Source: Martinezella rhizogenes (GTDB taxonomy: Bacteria > Pseudomonadota > Alphaproteobacteria > Rhizobiales > Rhizobiaceae). From it: a stretch of DNA of 64,000 nucleotides. Positions 20,622-28,469 of this stretch are shown piece after piece. The stretch lies in contig NZ_SGNY01000002.1 of assembly GCF_007002745.1 (NCBI RefSeq), positions 310,001 to 374,000 on the forward strand, written 5' to 3'. The translations under genes and the position numbers were made by a program. The notes below the pieces were generated by a model. The model was not told the DNA's origin. It worked only from the letters and a program-made list of their open reading frames with translations, and did not search any database. How positions within the stretch are numbered: the stretch's first letter is position 1; every line of letters starts with the position of its first letter.

Positions 20622-21917
20622 ATGCCGCCTATGAAGATATTGATTCTCGGCGCGACAGGTTTCATCGGTTCGGAGGTGATGCGCAGCCTCCACGGCAGAG
20701 GCCATTCCGTCACCGGCCTGGCCCGCTCCGTCAGACGCGCCAAAGACAAGTGGCCTTTCGCCAACTGGACTTCCGCCGATCTCGCCCACATGACGCAAGT
20801 CGCAGACTGGGACGTGCTGGTGAGGGATCATGACGCCATCGTCAATTGCGCCGGCGCGCTTCAGGACGGTCTTTCGGATGACCTGGCCGCGACGCAGGAA
20901 AAAGCCATGCTGGCGCTTTACGCGGCGGCGGCGCAGGCGGGCGGCAGGCTGCTGATCCAGATATCGGCCCGCACGGCGGGAGCGGCGGCCGACCTGCCCT
21001 TTCTCGCCACCAAACGCCGCGCCGACGAAGCACTGGCCACAAGCGGCCTGCCCTATGTCATTCTCCGCCCAGCCCTCGTTGTCGGGCGCAATGCCCATGG
21101 CGGAACGGCGCTGGTGCGGGCGCTTGCCGGCTTTCCCCTCATGCTGCCACTTGTCAATGGCGCGATGCCCGTTCGCACGGTCGCGGTCGAAGATGTGGCG
21201 TCGGCCGTCAGCGCGGCGGTCGATGGTGAAATTCCGCCGGGCAGCGATCTCGAACTCGCCGCAGAAGAAATGCTGACATTGCAGGACGTGGTCACCACGC
21301 ACCGGCAATGGCTCGGCCTGCCCCCTGCCCCTGTCGTAAACCTTCCGGCGGCCTTCATGCGACCCGTCAGCCTTGTTGCGGACGCCGCAGGCGCGCTCGG
21401 CTGGCGCTCGCCGCTGCGTTCAACCGCGATGACAGTCATGTCGGAAGGCATCGTGACGGAGGATGAGGCGCGACCAAGGACGTTGTCGCTCAGGCCCCTG
21501 ACGCAGACACTGGCCGCCCACCCTTCCGGCGTGCAGGACCTGTGGTTTGCCAGATCCTATCTGCTCAAACCGCTGGTCATCCTCTGCCTGTCTCTATTCT
21601 GGCTGCTATCCGGCCTCGTGCCGCTGCTGAACATCAACGGAGCTGCAGCGCATTTTCTGCCCTTCATGCCGCAGGCACCGGCAGTCGCGCTCACACTCGC
21701 CACCTGCCTCCTCGATGTCGCCCTCGGCGTCACCGTCCTGCTACGGCCGCTCGCCAGAAAGGCGCTCATCGGCATGCTGCTGGTCAGCGCCGCTTACCTT
21801 GCTGGCGGCAGCCTGCTGGAGCCGGGCCTGTGGCTCGATCCGCTCGGTCCCTTGGTCAAGGTTCTGCCTTCCATAGCCCTGACACTTGTCGCCCTTGCCA
21901 CGCTGGATGAACGCTGA
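20622..21917 (+). CDS. SDR-DoxX fusion protein
   Basis: The 431-residue protein has two parts. Residues 1-290 are an atypical short-chain dehydrogenase (NAD(P)-binding ILGATGFIGSEV at about 6-17; VNCAGAL; YVILRPALVVG). Residues about 310-431 are a DoxX-like membrane domain with four hydrophobic segments (LKPLVILCLSLFWLLSGLV onward). Similar fusions occur in proteobacteria, where the SDR half sits on the cytosolic face of the membrane. The reaction is unknown; a membrane-linked redox role is plausible. A second ATG at 20631 is an alternative start. The stop overlaps the next gene. Confidence 0.85.
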   Translation: MPPMKILILGATGFIGSEVMRSLHGRGHSVTGLARSVRRAKDKWPFANWTSADLAHMTQVADWDVLVRDHDAIVNCAGALQDGLSDDLAATQEKAMLALYAAAAQAGGRLLIQISARTAGAAADLPFLATKRRADEALATSGLPYVILRPALVVGRNAHGGTALVRALAGFPLMLPLVNGAMPVRTVAVEDVASAVSAAVDGEIPPGSDLELAAEEMLTLQDVVTTHRQWLGLPPAPVVNLPAAFMRPVSLVADAAGALGWRSPLRSTAMTVMSEGIVTEDEARPRTLSLRPLTQTLAAHPSGVQDLWFARSYLLKPLVILCLSLFWLLSGLVPLLNINGAAAHFLPFMPQAPAVALTLATCLLDVALGVTVLLRPLARKALIGMLLVSAAYLAGGSLLEPGLWLDPLGPLVKVLPSIALTLVALATLDER

Positions 21918-22399
21918 TGACGCTTGAGGAACTGCTGCGGCTTGCCCATGTCATCGGCGCAACGGTGTTGTTCGGCACCGGCGCGGGCATCGCATTTTTC
22001 ATGGTCATGGCGCGGCGAACGGCAAACCCGGCGCTGATCGCCCATGTCGCCGGAACGGTCGTCATTGCCGATACGATCTTCACCGCCACGGCGGCGATCA
22101 TCCAGCCTGTCACCGGCTATCTTCTCGCGCGCATCATCGGCTGGCCGCTGACCGAAGGCTGGATCGCCCTTTCGCTTGGCCTTTATGTCTTCACCGGCAT
22201 TTTCTGGCTGCCGGTGGTGTGGATCCAAATCCAACTGCGCAATATCGCCAGAGACTGCGCCGCCACGGGACAGGCCCTGCCAGCGCAATGGTTCCGCCTT
22301 TACCGCATCTGGTTCGCCTGCGGTTTCCCCGCCTTCTTCGCGGTCCTCGGCATCATCTGGCTGATGCTCAACAAGCCGGATATTCCCCTGTTCGGCTGA
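21917..22399 (+). CDS. DUF2269 family integral membrane protein
   Basis: The 160-residue protein has four predicted membrane helices (about residues 5-30, 45-75, 85-105 and 133-152). It carries the DUF2269 signature, including HVIGATVLFGTGAGIAFFM near the N-terminus and RLYRIWFACGFPAFF near the end. Its ATG overlaps the stop of the SDR-DoxX gene (ATGA), so the two are co-translated and probably work in the same membrane process. Function is unknown. Confidence 0.8.
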   Translation: MTLEELLRLAHVIGATVLFGTGAGIAFFMVMARRTANPALIAHVAGTVVIADTIFTATAAIIQPVTGYLLARIIGWPLTEGWIALSLGLYVFTGIFWLPVVWIQIQLRNIARDCAATGQALPAQWFRLYRIWFACGFPAFFAVLGIIWLMLNKPDIPLFG

Positions 22400-22405
22400 T
22401 GCCGT

Positions 22406-22888
22406 TCAATGGGCCGCCTGCTTTTCGACAAGCTGCGCCAGCTGCTCCGCGACCGTGTTCCAGCCGTCGAAGAACCCCATCTCCGCGTGCTTATCGCGAT
22501 CCACGGGGTTTCTGTGCATGGCATAGGCCACATATTCCATGCCCTCCGGGTGATCACGGAAAGTCATCACGGCGGTGAGGAACGATCGGGCGGAGGGGCG
22601 GAAACCCGCCGTCAGCGCATCGGTAAAAATCAGACGCTCGCCGTCATCCACAGCCAGGAAACAGCCACTGATATGGTCACCGAATGCCGCGCCATCCTCG
22701 CTGTAACGCGTTTCGAAGGCGCCGCCGGGGTGAAGCTCCATTTTCTCGACGCGGCACTGGCCGGGATGCGGCACCCACCATTGTTCAAGGCTGTTCTTGT
22801 CCACCCATGCATTCCACACAAGCCGGCGCGGCGCCCTTATGATGCGTGAAATCTTCAGGTCGAGATCGGGATTAAAAGTCTCGGTCAT
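22406..22888 (-). CDS. SRPBCC/AHSA1 family protein (first copy)
   Basis: The 160-residue protein has the AHSA1-type START-like fold: LKISRIIRAPRRLVWNAWVDKNSLEQWW, then HPGGAFETRY, the DALTAGFRP region and a C-terminal helix GFFDGWNTVAEQLAQLV. Members bind hydrophobic ligands or act as small-molecule carriers; no ligand can be assigned. The ATG overlaps the stop of the ArsR gene by 4 bases, so the regulator and this protein form one unit. A related but separate ArsR-SRPBCC pair lies about 4 kb away. Confidence 0.87.
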   Translation of the reverse strand: MTETFNPDLDLKISRIIRAPRRLVWNAWVDKNSLEQWWVPHPGQCRVEKMELHPGGAFETRYSEDGAAFGDHISGCFLAVDDGERLIFTDALTAGFRPSARSFLTAVMTFRDHPEGMEYVAYAMHRNPVDRDKHAEMGFFDGWNTVAEQLAQLVEKQAAH

Positions 22889-23244
22889 TGGTCATTCTCC
22901 CCTTTGCCTGACGCTCTATCCTGTTGCGCCATGACGAATTGTTCGAGCCGGTCCGTGCGATCTTCCCAGATGGCGCGCTGTTGCGACAGCCAGCCATCGA
23001 GCATGGAAAACCGCTGTTTCTCCAGCGAGCAGAACCGCACTCGGCCCTGCTTGCGCGTCGCGATCAGCCCGGCCTCTTCCAGCTGGCGAATGTGTTTCAT
23101 GAAGGAAGGCAGGGCCATGTCGAAGGGTTCGGCCAGCGTTCCGATGCTCGCCTCCCCGCCGCCCAGCCTCAGGATCACCGCCCTGCGGGTCGGATCGGCA
23201 AGAGACTGGAAGATATCGTCGAGCGCGTCTGAATAGTTTTCCAT
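22885..23244 (-). CDS. ArsR family transcriptional regulator (first copy)
   Basis: The 119-residue winged-helix protein reads FQSLADPTRRAVILRLGGGEASIGTLAEPFDMALPSFMKHIRQLEEAGLI, the ArsR recognition core. No metal-binding cysteine motif is present, so it belongs to the SRPBCC-linked branch rather than the metal sensors. I chose the start at 23244 over one five codons upstream because family proteins begin near here. It is coupled to the downstream SRPBCC gene and divergent from the COG4315-like gene. Confidence 0.87.
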   Translation of the reverse strand: MENYSDALDDIFQSLADPTRRAVILRLGGGEASIGTLAEPFDMALPSFMKHIRQLEEAGLIATRKQGRVRFCSLEKQRFSMLDGWLSQQRAIWEDRTDRLEQFVMAQQDRASGKGENDQ

Positions 23245-23317
23245 AAGGCTAACTATCACGATAAAATACTTAGCTCAATGGATAAGTTTTAAAATCGCAA
23301 AAATCGTGTCGCGACAG

Positions 23318-23346
23318 GGAATAAACCCGCCGCCTGCGGTGTCTCT
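23318..23346 (+). promoter_or_regulatory. Candidate ECF sigma-type promoter
   Basis: GGAATA (23318-23323) and GTCTCT (23341-23346) are separated by 17 bases, about 47 bases ahead of the COG4315-like gene. GGAAT-type -35 elements are typical of ECF sigma factors. This places the exported protein, sigma and anti-sigma genes under their own sigma. The assignment is from pattern only. Confidence 0.35.
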
Positions 23347-23392
23347 TGGTCTGTTGGCGGCAAAGCCCGCCCGAACCAAGGAGGATATGTCC

Positions 23393-23767
23393 ATGAAGAT
23401 CCGCTTTATCGTTCCCGCCCTCATTCTGGCTTTTGCCGGAACGGCCTATGCGGCCCCGGCGGTCGAAACGGTCAAGACCGACAAAGGCAATGTACTTGCC
23501 GGCGAAAAAGGCATGACGCTCTACACTTTCAAGAACGACAAGAAGGGCGTATCCAATTGTTATGACAAATGCGCGGTGAACTGGCCGCCGTTTTTCGCAG
23601 CTACTGGCGCCAAGGCCGAGGGGGCATATACGACCGTGACGCGCAAGGACGGCAAAATGCAATGGGCAAAGGACGGCATGCCGCTCTATTACTGGGTCAA
23701 GGACATGAAAAAAGGCGACGCCACCGGTGATGGTATGAACGGTGTATGGGATGCCGCAAAACCCTGA
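23393..23767 (+). CDS. Exported COG4315-type protein (predicted lipoprotein/secreted repeat family)
   Basis: The 124-residue protein has a signal peptide (MKIRFIVPALILAFAGTAYA) with an AxA cleavage site near residue 20. The mature domain has two related segments, GMTLYTFKNDKKGVSNCYDKCAVNWPP and GMPLYYWVKDMKKGDATGDG. These are the Y-x-aromatic-x-x-D repeats of COG4315. No lipobox cysteine is visible, so it is likely soluble in the periplasm. I chose 23393 because it lies 8 bases from AAGGAGG; another ATG 6 bases earlier is too close. The end overlaps the sigma gene. COG4315 proteins often sit beside ECF sigma/anti-sigma pairs; the biochemical role is unknown. Confidence 0.83.
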   Translation: MKIRFIVPALILAFAGTAYAAPAVETVKTDKGNVLAGEKGMTLYTFKNDKKGVSNCYDKCAVNWPPFFAATGAKAEGAYTTVTRKDGKMQWAKDGMPLYYWVKDMKKGDATGDGMNGVWDAAKP

Positions 23768-24308
23768 CGGTATGAATGGCAAAACGCGGGGGAGCCTCTC
23801 CCCCGCAGCCGGCACCTTCGAAGCGGAGGTTCTGGCGCTGATACCCATGCTGCGCCGTTATTCCCGCAGCCTTTCCCGCTCGGATGCGGATGGCGAAGAC
23901 CTTTTGCAGGACTGCGTGGAAAAAGCGCTCGTCAATAAAAGGCAATGGCGCGGAACGGGTTTGAAATCATGGGCTTACACGATAATGACGAATCTTTATC
24001 GCAACCGCCACCGCGCCGAGAAACGCCACCCGTCCGAAAGCCTTGATGGCCATGAGACCATCGCCGTCACCGATCAGTTGTCCGATACGCTGGAGAATGA
24101 TCGGCTGCACGGCGCGCTCGCCCTTCTTTCGCCTGATATGCGGGCGGTTTTGATGCTGGTGACGGTGGAAGGCTACAGCTACCAGGAGGCGGCCGAGATG
24201 CTATCGATCCCGCTCGGCACGGTCATGTCCAGACTGTCCCGCGCCCGCGAAACCCTTCGCCAGCAGCTGGCGGCGGACAATATCATTCCCCTGCGGAGAC
24301 CACGATGA
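23751..24308 (+). CDS. ECF family RNA polymerase sigma factor
   Basis: The 185-residue protein carries region 2 (LRRYSRSLSRSDADGEDLLQDCVEKAL, then LKSWAYTIMTNLYRNRHR) and region 4 (LSPDMRAVLMLVTVEGYSYQEAAEMLSIPLGTVMSRLSRARETL). It directs core RNA polymerase to promoters such as the GGAAT-type site upstream. The start lies inside the end of the preceding gene; 23751 and 23772 are both possible. The anti-sigma gene follows with a 4-base overlap. The trio is a compact stress-response unit of unknown signal. Confidence 0.9.
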   Translation: MPQNPDGMNGKTRGSLSPAAGTFEAEVLALIPMLRRYSRSLSRSDADGEDLLQDCVEKALVNKRQWRGTGLKSWAYTIMTNLYRNRHRAEKRHPSESLDGHETIAVTDQLSDTLENDRLHGALALLSPDMRAVLMLVTVEGYSYQEAAEMLSIPLGTVMSRLSRARETLRQQLAADNIIPLRRPR

Positions 24309-25093
24309 AACGGCCCGATGCCATAACCGAAGACGACCTGCACGCCTATGTCGACGGGCTTCTTTCCGACGATGACCGCGCGGCTGTCGAGGCGTGGCTC
24401 GCAGAAAGACCTGAAGAACAGGCCCGCGTGCAGGACTGGAAACAGCAGGCCGACATTCTTCGCAATGCCTTCGCTTCCTACGCCGCCGCCCATCCGCACG
24501 ACGCATCGATGCTCAGCCCACCGAAACCGGACCGTACATGGCGGCTGAAGCCAGCTCTTGCGAAAATAGCGGCCGCCCTCATGATCTTTGCCGCGGGCGC
24601 CGCAGCTGGCCGGCTTCTGCCGCCATCCGCCTCCACACCGCAGGACGTGACGCTGGCGTCGTTGACGACGGATATTCCGGCACAGGCAAAATCCGCCTAT
24701 CTCATCTATGCAAGCGAAGTGCGCCACCCCGTCGAAGTTGGTGCGGGAGAGCAGCAGCATCTCGCGACATGGCTCGGCAAGCGGCTCGGTTATCCCTTTG
24801 CGATCCCTGATCTTTCCAAGATCGGATACGATCTCGTCGGCGGGCGTCTCATCCCCGTCAGCGGCAAGCCGGGCGCGATGCTGATGTATCAGGACAAGAC
24901 GGGCCGCCGGGTGACGGTACTGATCGGCCATAACGAGGAAAACCGCACCACCAGTTTCCGCATGGCGAGCGCCGACGGCATCGAGACTTTCTACTGGATC
25001 GACAACGAACTCGGTTACGCGGTGTCGGCCGAACTGACACGCGACGAGGTGCAGGCAATCGCCGAGGAATGTTACCGGCAATTCCCGACGTAA
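24305..25093 (+). CDS. Membrane anti-sigma factor (COG5662-like)
   Basis: The 262-residue protein begins with a cytosolic anti-sigma segment (DDLHAYVDGLLSDDDRAAVEAWL, about residues 8-33). One membrane helix follows (about 82-104: ALAKIAAALMIFAAGAAAGRL), then a periplasmic domain of about 155 residues. The zinc-binding His-Cys-Cys set of ZAS proteins is incomplete, so zinc binding is doubtful. It should hold the upstream sigma factor inactive until a periplasmic cue releases it. It overlaps the sigma gene by 4 bases and converges on the LysE gene, with 6 bases between stops. Confidence 0.87.
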   Translation: MKRPDAITEDDLHAYVDGLLSDDDRAAVEAWLAERPEEQARVQDWKQQADILRNAFASYAAAHPHDASMLSPPKPDRTWRLKPALAKIAAALMIFAAGAAAGRLLPPSASTPQDVTLASLTTDIPAQAKSAYLIYASEVRHPVEVGAGEQQHLATWLGKRLGYPFAIPDLSKIGYDLVGGRLIPVSGKPGAMLMYQDKTGRRVTVLIGHNEENRTTSFRMASADGIETFYWIDNELGYAVSAELTRDEVQAIAEECYRQFPT

Positions 25094-25099
25094 AGGCTG

Positions 25100-25693
25100 T
25101 TATTTCAGCATCGGCCAGAGGCTGATGACGAGCAGCACGGCCATGGTGATATTGAACCATTTGAGCCGGACCGGCACGGACAGCCAGTCGCGCAGCGCCG
25201 AGCCGAAACCTGCCCAGGTGGACACGCTGGGAAGATTGACGGCGGCGAAGGCCACGCCAACCACCAGAACAGTGACGAAATATTGCGCCTCGTTGGTGTA
25301 GGTCGCCATCGCCGTCACCGCCATTACCCAGGCTTTCGGATTGACCCACTGAAAGGCTGCGGCAGCAAGGAAGCTCATCGGCCGCGATGCGGCCGTTCCT
25401 TCATTCAGGCTGCGGGAAGTGCCGATCTTCCAGGCGATCCAGACGAGATATAGCCCGCCGGCGAATTTCAGCCCGGTATAGAGCAACGGCACGGAATGCA
25501 GCACCGCACCAAGGCCAAAACCGACGCCGATCAAAAGCGACAGAAACCCCACGCCTATACCCAGCATATGCGGGATGGTGCGGCGGAACCCGAAATTCAC
25601 GCCTGACGTAAACAACATCATGTTGTTCGGGCCGGGTGTGATGGACGTGGTGAAGGCAAACAACACCAGTGCAGCGAAGGTTTCAACGGTCAT
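25100..25693 (-). CDS. LysE/RhtB family amino acid exporter
   Basis: The 197-residue membrane protein has about six helices and the LysE/RhtB signature [22 protein letters not shown] near the N-terminus. [16 protein letters not shown] and [13 protein letters not shown] follow. The family exports amino acids or their derivatives by proton exchange; the substrate is not predictable. I chose the ATG at 25693, which has an AGGAGAG ribosome site; the upstream open frame has no support. It is divergent from the aldo/keto reductase gene. Confidence 0.9.
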   Translation of the reverse strand: MTVETFAALVLFAFTTSITPGPNNMMLFTSGVNFGFRRTIPHMLGIGVGFLSLLIGVGFGLGAVLHSVPLLYTGLKFAGGLYLVWIAWKIGTSRSLNEGTAASRPMSFLAAAAFQWVNPKAWVMAVTAMATYTNEAQYFVTVLVVGVAFAAVNLPSVSTWAGFGSALRDWLSVPVRLKWFNITMAVLLVISLWPMLK

Positions 25694-25856
25694 GATCTCT
25701 CCTGTGAAAAAGACCCTAGCCACACGACCACTATCAAACCAGCCCGGCAGACCGATGGCCGGGGTCAATTTTTTTGATGGATCGATCCCGCTCGCGCCGG
25801 GTTTGAGAAGTCGGCACAAAGGGCTATTCTCCCCCGACAACCGCTGGAGCGAAACA

Positions 25857-26702
25857 ATGTATGACGACATTCCTTCCGTTACCCTGCCATCCGGAAAAGA
25901 GGTTCCAGCCCTTGGCCTTGGCACCTGGAACATGGGAGAAAACAGATCGTCGGCGCCTCAGGAGATCGAGAGCATCCGCAAGGCGATCGATCTTGGCATG
26001 ACGCTGGTCGATACGGCCGAAATGTATGCCGATGGCCGATCTGAAGAGGTGGTCGGCACGGCAATTGCCGGCCGCCGTGACGACGTGTTTCTGGTCAGCA
26101 AGGTCTATCCGTGGAACGCTAGCGCCAAAGGAACGGTGGAGGCCTGCGAGCGCAGCCTTGCAAGGCTCGGCACCGATCATATCGACCTCTATCTGCTGCA
26201 CTGGCGCGGCGAGCACCCACTGAACGAAACCGTGGCGGCTTTCGAAAGACTGAAGAGCGACGGCAAGATCGGCGACTGGGGCGTCTCCAATTTCGATACC
26301 GACGACATGGAAGAACTTTTCGCTGTTCCCGATGGCAAAAACTGCGCCGCCAATCAGGTACTTTACAATCTGTCGCGGCGCGGCCCCGAGTTTTCGCTGC
26401 TGCCATGGTGCCAGGAGCACGGCGTGCCGCTGATGGCCTATTCGCCCATCGAGCAGGGCCGCATCCTGAAGAACCACGAACTCATCCGCATCGCCAAGGC
26501 CTATCAGGCGACGCCGGCGCAACTGGCGCTGGCCTTTCTGCTGGAAAGAGACGGCGTCATCGCCATCCCGAAATCCGCCAGCGCCTCCCGTGTGGAAGAA
26601 AACCGCGGCGCGACCGATCTTGAAATAACCGACGAAGACTGGACCGCCCTCGACGCCGCCTTCCCGGTGCCAACGCGCAAGACAGCCTTGGAAATGCTCT
26701 GA
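25857..26702 (+). CDS. Aldo/keto reductase
   Basis: The 281-residue enzyme has the complete aldo/keto reductase tetrad: Asp52 and Tyr57 in DTAEMYADG, Lys82 in LVSKVYP and His115 in LYLLHW. The GLGTWNMGE opening and the C-terminal [17 protein letters not shown]-binding loop are present. It reduces aldehydes or ketones with NADPH. I chose the start at 25857, which follows GGAGCGAAACA; the frame is open far upstream but overlaps the LysE gene there. Substrate unknown. Confidence 0.9.
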   Translation: MYDDIPSVTLPSGKEVPALGLGTWNMGENRSSAPQEIESIRKAIDLGMTLVDTAEMYADGRSEEVVGTAIAGRRDDVFLVSKVYPWNASAKGTVEACERSLARLGTDHIDLYLLHWRGEHPLNETVAAFERLKSDGKIGDWGVSNFDTDDMEELFAVPDGKNCAANQVLYNLSRRGPEFSLLPWCQEHGVPLMAYSPIEQGRILKNHELIRIAKAYQATPAQLALAFLLERDGVIAIPKSASASRVEENRGATDLEITDEDWTALDAAFPVPTRKTALEML

Positions 26703-26803
26703 GAGAACATGGCCTTAAGAGGCGTTCCGGAATCAGGTGCTGAAGCGGTTGAATCGAAATATGAGAACCAGATCGATAGCGCGCGTGCACAGAAACCGGC
26801 AAT

Positions 26804-26827
26804 GACGGCGCGGCAAACCGCGCCGTC
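26804..26827. terminator. Hairpin between convergent genes
   Basis: GACGGCGCGG-CAAA-CCGCGCCGTC is a perfect 10-bp stem with a CAAA loop, located between the convergent aldo/keto reductase and SRPBCC genes. There is no T-run on either side, so it may protect 3' ends or aid Rho-dependent termination rather than act as a classic terminator. Confidence 0.45.
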
Positions 26828-26847
26828 CGGTAGATGCGCTACCCGTT

Positions 26848-27381
26848 CTATGACGGTATGCGGTGCTCATAGTCTTTCTTGAGTTCCAGCCATGTATCCC
26901 AGAAGGGGCCTGGCTCTTTTTCCTGAAGACGGGCGGCGAGAATATCGAGATGCGTGTGCCAGCCGGCGCTGATATTGAGTTTGCTATTCCGATCCCCCAG
27001 CCGGCGGTGGATGAGCGTCAGGAGCACCTGCTTGCCCAGAGCCTGAAGCTCGATCGAAACCTCCGCCCCCTCACCCCAGCTGAAGACAAGGCGATGCGGC
27101 GGAACGACGGTAATGATGCGGGACGCCATCTTTTCCTCTTCGGAAAAGCCCTCCGGCCGCCGGCCGGGCGGATCGGAAAGCTCGTCGTTGCGCCAGACCA
27201 GTTCGAACGGTGCATCGGGCGCAAGTTTCATTTCACCGGAGGCCAGCCAGCGGCGGCGAAGCTCGCTTTGTGTCAGAAAGGCCCAGACCCGGTCGATCGG
27301 CCCCGGCAACAGCCGTTCGATCTTCAGCGTCGCGGGTTCGACAAGTTGGCCATAGGCGTCAGGCACTGCAATATCAGTCAT
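26848..27381 (-). CDS. SRPBCC/AHSA1 family protein (second copy)
   Basis: The 177-residue protein has the START-like pattern LKIERLLPGPIDRVWAFLTQSELRRRWLASGEM, with a WGEGAEVSIELQALGKQVLLTLIHRRL core and a C-terminal helix ending in WDTWLELKKDYEHRI. I chose the start at 27381, 8 bases from GGAGG; an earlier ATG is only 2 bases from that site. It overlaps the stop of the ArsR gene by 8 bases. Ligand unknown. It is a diverged cousin of the SRPBCC gene near 22.6 kb. Confidence 0.87.
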   Translation of the reverse strand: MTDIAVPDAYGQLVEPATLKIERLLPGPIDRVWAFLTQSELRRRWLASGEMKLAPDAPFELVWRNDELSDPPGRRPEGFSEEEKMASRIITVVPPHRLVFSWGEGAEVSIELQALGKQVLLTLIHRRLGDRNSKLNISAGWHTHLDILAARLQEKEPGPFWDTWLELKKDYEHRIPS

Positions 27382-27742
27382 TGTCATTTCCTCCATTTGC
27401 AGGGGATTTTCCCTGATCTTCCTCCCTGAGCATCTGCTCAAGAATATCGAGGCGGCTGTTCCAGAACTGCCGGTAGTAATTCAGCCACTCCTGCGCGTTT
27501 GCCAGGGGTTCTGGCGCTAGGTGGCAGATATGGGTGCGCCCCCTCACCTCCCGGCGGATAAGCCCGGCATTCTCCAATGCCTTGATGTGCTTGGAGGCTG
27601 CCGCAAGCGAGATGTCGAACGGCGCGGCCAACTGGGTGACCGTCCGCTCGCCACGGGAAAGCTCGCGCAACATCGTGCGCCGCGTCGCGTCGCCAAGGGC
27701 ATGAAAGACAGTGTCGAGGTGTGGAGCAGATAATTCAACCAT
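27374..27742 (-). CDS. ArsR family transcriptional regulator (second copy)
   Basis: The 122-residue regulator reads FHALGDATRRTMLRELSRGERTVTQLAAPFDISLAAASKHIKALENAGLIRREVRGRTH, the full ArsR winged helix. No metal-site cysteines are present. Two near-identical CAACCATAT-type inverted repeats surround its promoter, one of them over its start codon, which indicates autorepression. It forms an overlapping pair with the SRPBCC gene. Confidence 0.9.
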   Translation of the reverse strand: MVELSAPHLDTVFHALGDATRRTMLRELSRGERTVTQLAAPFDISLAAASKHIKALENAGLIRREVRGRTHICHLAPEPLANAQEWLNYYRQFWNSRLDILEQMLREEDQGKSPANGGNDND

Positions 27743-27789
27743 ATTGTTGAATATAGATCATCGTCCGCGAAAGTCAACCATATGGTTGA
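27734..27789 (-). promoter_or_regulatory. ArsR promoter flanked by twin operators
   Basis: Two palindromes, TTCAACCATATTGTTGAA (27734-27751) and TCAACCATATGGTTGA (27774-27789), lie 22 bases apart. Between and partly inside them, on the minus strand, a promoter fits with -35 TTGACT (27772-27777), a 16-base spacer and -10 TATATT (27750-27755). A dimer on each palindrome would cover both promoter elements. The downstream palindrome also overlaps the ArsR start codon. Confidence 0.7.
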
Positions 27790-27815
27790 ATATAACTTCA
27801 CAGAGCAAATTCCAT

Positions 27816-27840
27816 AAAAAAACCCGCGGCGAACCGCGGG
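27816..27840 (-). terminator. Rho-independent terminator of ilvIH
   Basis: On the minus strand CCCGCGGTTCGCCGCGGG is a GC-rich hairpin followed by seven T. It lies 38 bases after the ilvH stop. Confidence 0.88.
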
Positions 27841-27877
27841 CTTGATATTTCAAAGGCACTTGCTTCGAGTGCGGGGA

Positions 27878-28450
27878 TCACATCCCCTGCGAGCCACGGT
27901 TCATCGCGGCAATACCCGTGCGGCAGATCTCGATCAGGCCGAGCGGCTTGATGATCGCCACGAACTGGTCGATCTTCGACGACTTACCGGTGATTTCGAA
28001 GATGAAATGCTCGACAGTCGCATCCACCACCTTGGCCTGAAACGCATCGGCAAGGCGCAGCGCTTCGGCGCGAACTTCGCCCGTACCGGCAACCTTGATC
28101 AGCGCCACTTCGCGCTCGATCGGCCGCTCCTGTCCCAGCTCGCGGGCGCGAACGGTGAGGTCGAGAACCCGGTGCACCGGCACGATACGCTCAAGCTGCG
28201 CCTTGATCTGCTCCAACACGATCGGTGTGCCGCGCGTGACGATGGTGATACGCGAGAGATGCGCCTCATGTTCCGTTTCCGAAACCGTCAGGCTTTCAAT
28301 GTTGTAACCCCGCCCGGAAAACAGGCCGATGACCCGGGCGAGAACGCCCGGCTCGTTGCTGACGAGAACCGACAGCGTGTGATTTTCGACGGCAGCCGTT
28401 TCCTTCTGGATGAAATAGGCGGAGCCAGTGGGTTGTAGGTGTGCGTTCAT
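27878..28450 (-). CDS. ilvH: Acetolactate synthase small (regulatory) subunit
   Basis: The 190-residue subunit has an N-terminal ACT domain (HTLSVLVSNEPGVLARVIGLFSGRGYNIESLTV, about residues 22-55) that binds valine for feedback inhibition. A C-terminal domain (from about residue 95, with KAKVVDATVEHFIFEITGKSSKIDQFVAIIKPLG) stimulates the catalytic subunit. An AGGAAAAGGA ribosome site precedes the ATG. It follows ilvI by 19 bases. Confidence 0.97.
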   Translation of the reverse strand: MNAHLQPTGSAYFIQKETAAVENHTLSVLVSNEPGVLARVIGLFSGRGYNIESLTVSETEHEAHLSRITIVTRGTPIVLEQIKAQLERIVPVHRVLDLTVRARELGQERPIEREVALIKVAGTGEVRAEALRLADAFQAKVVDATVEHFIFEITGKSSKIDQFVAIIKPLGLIEICRTGIAAMNRGSQGM

Positions 28451-28469
28451 GTCCTTTTCCTCTCCCGGC

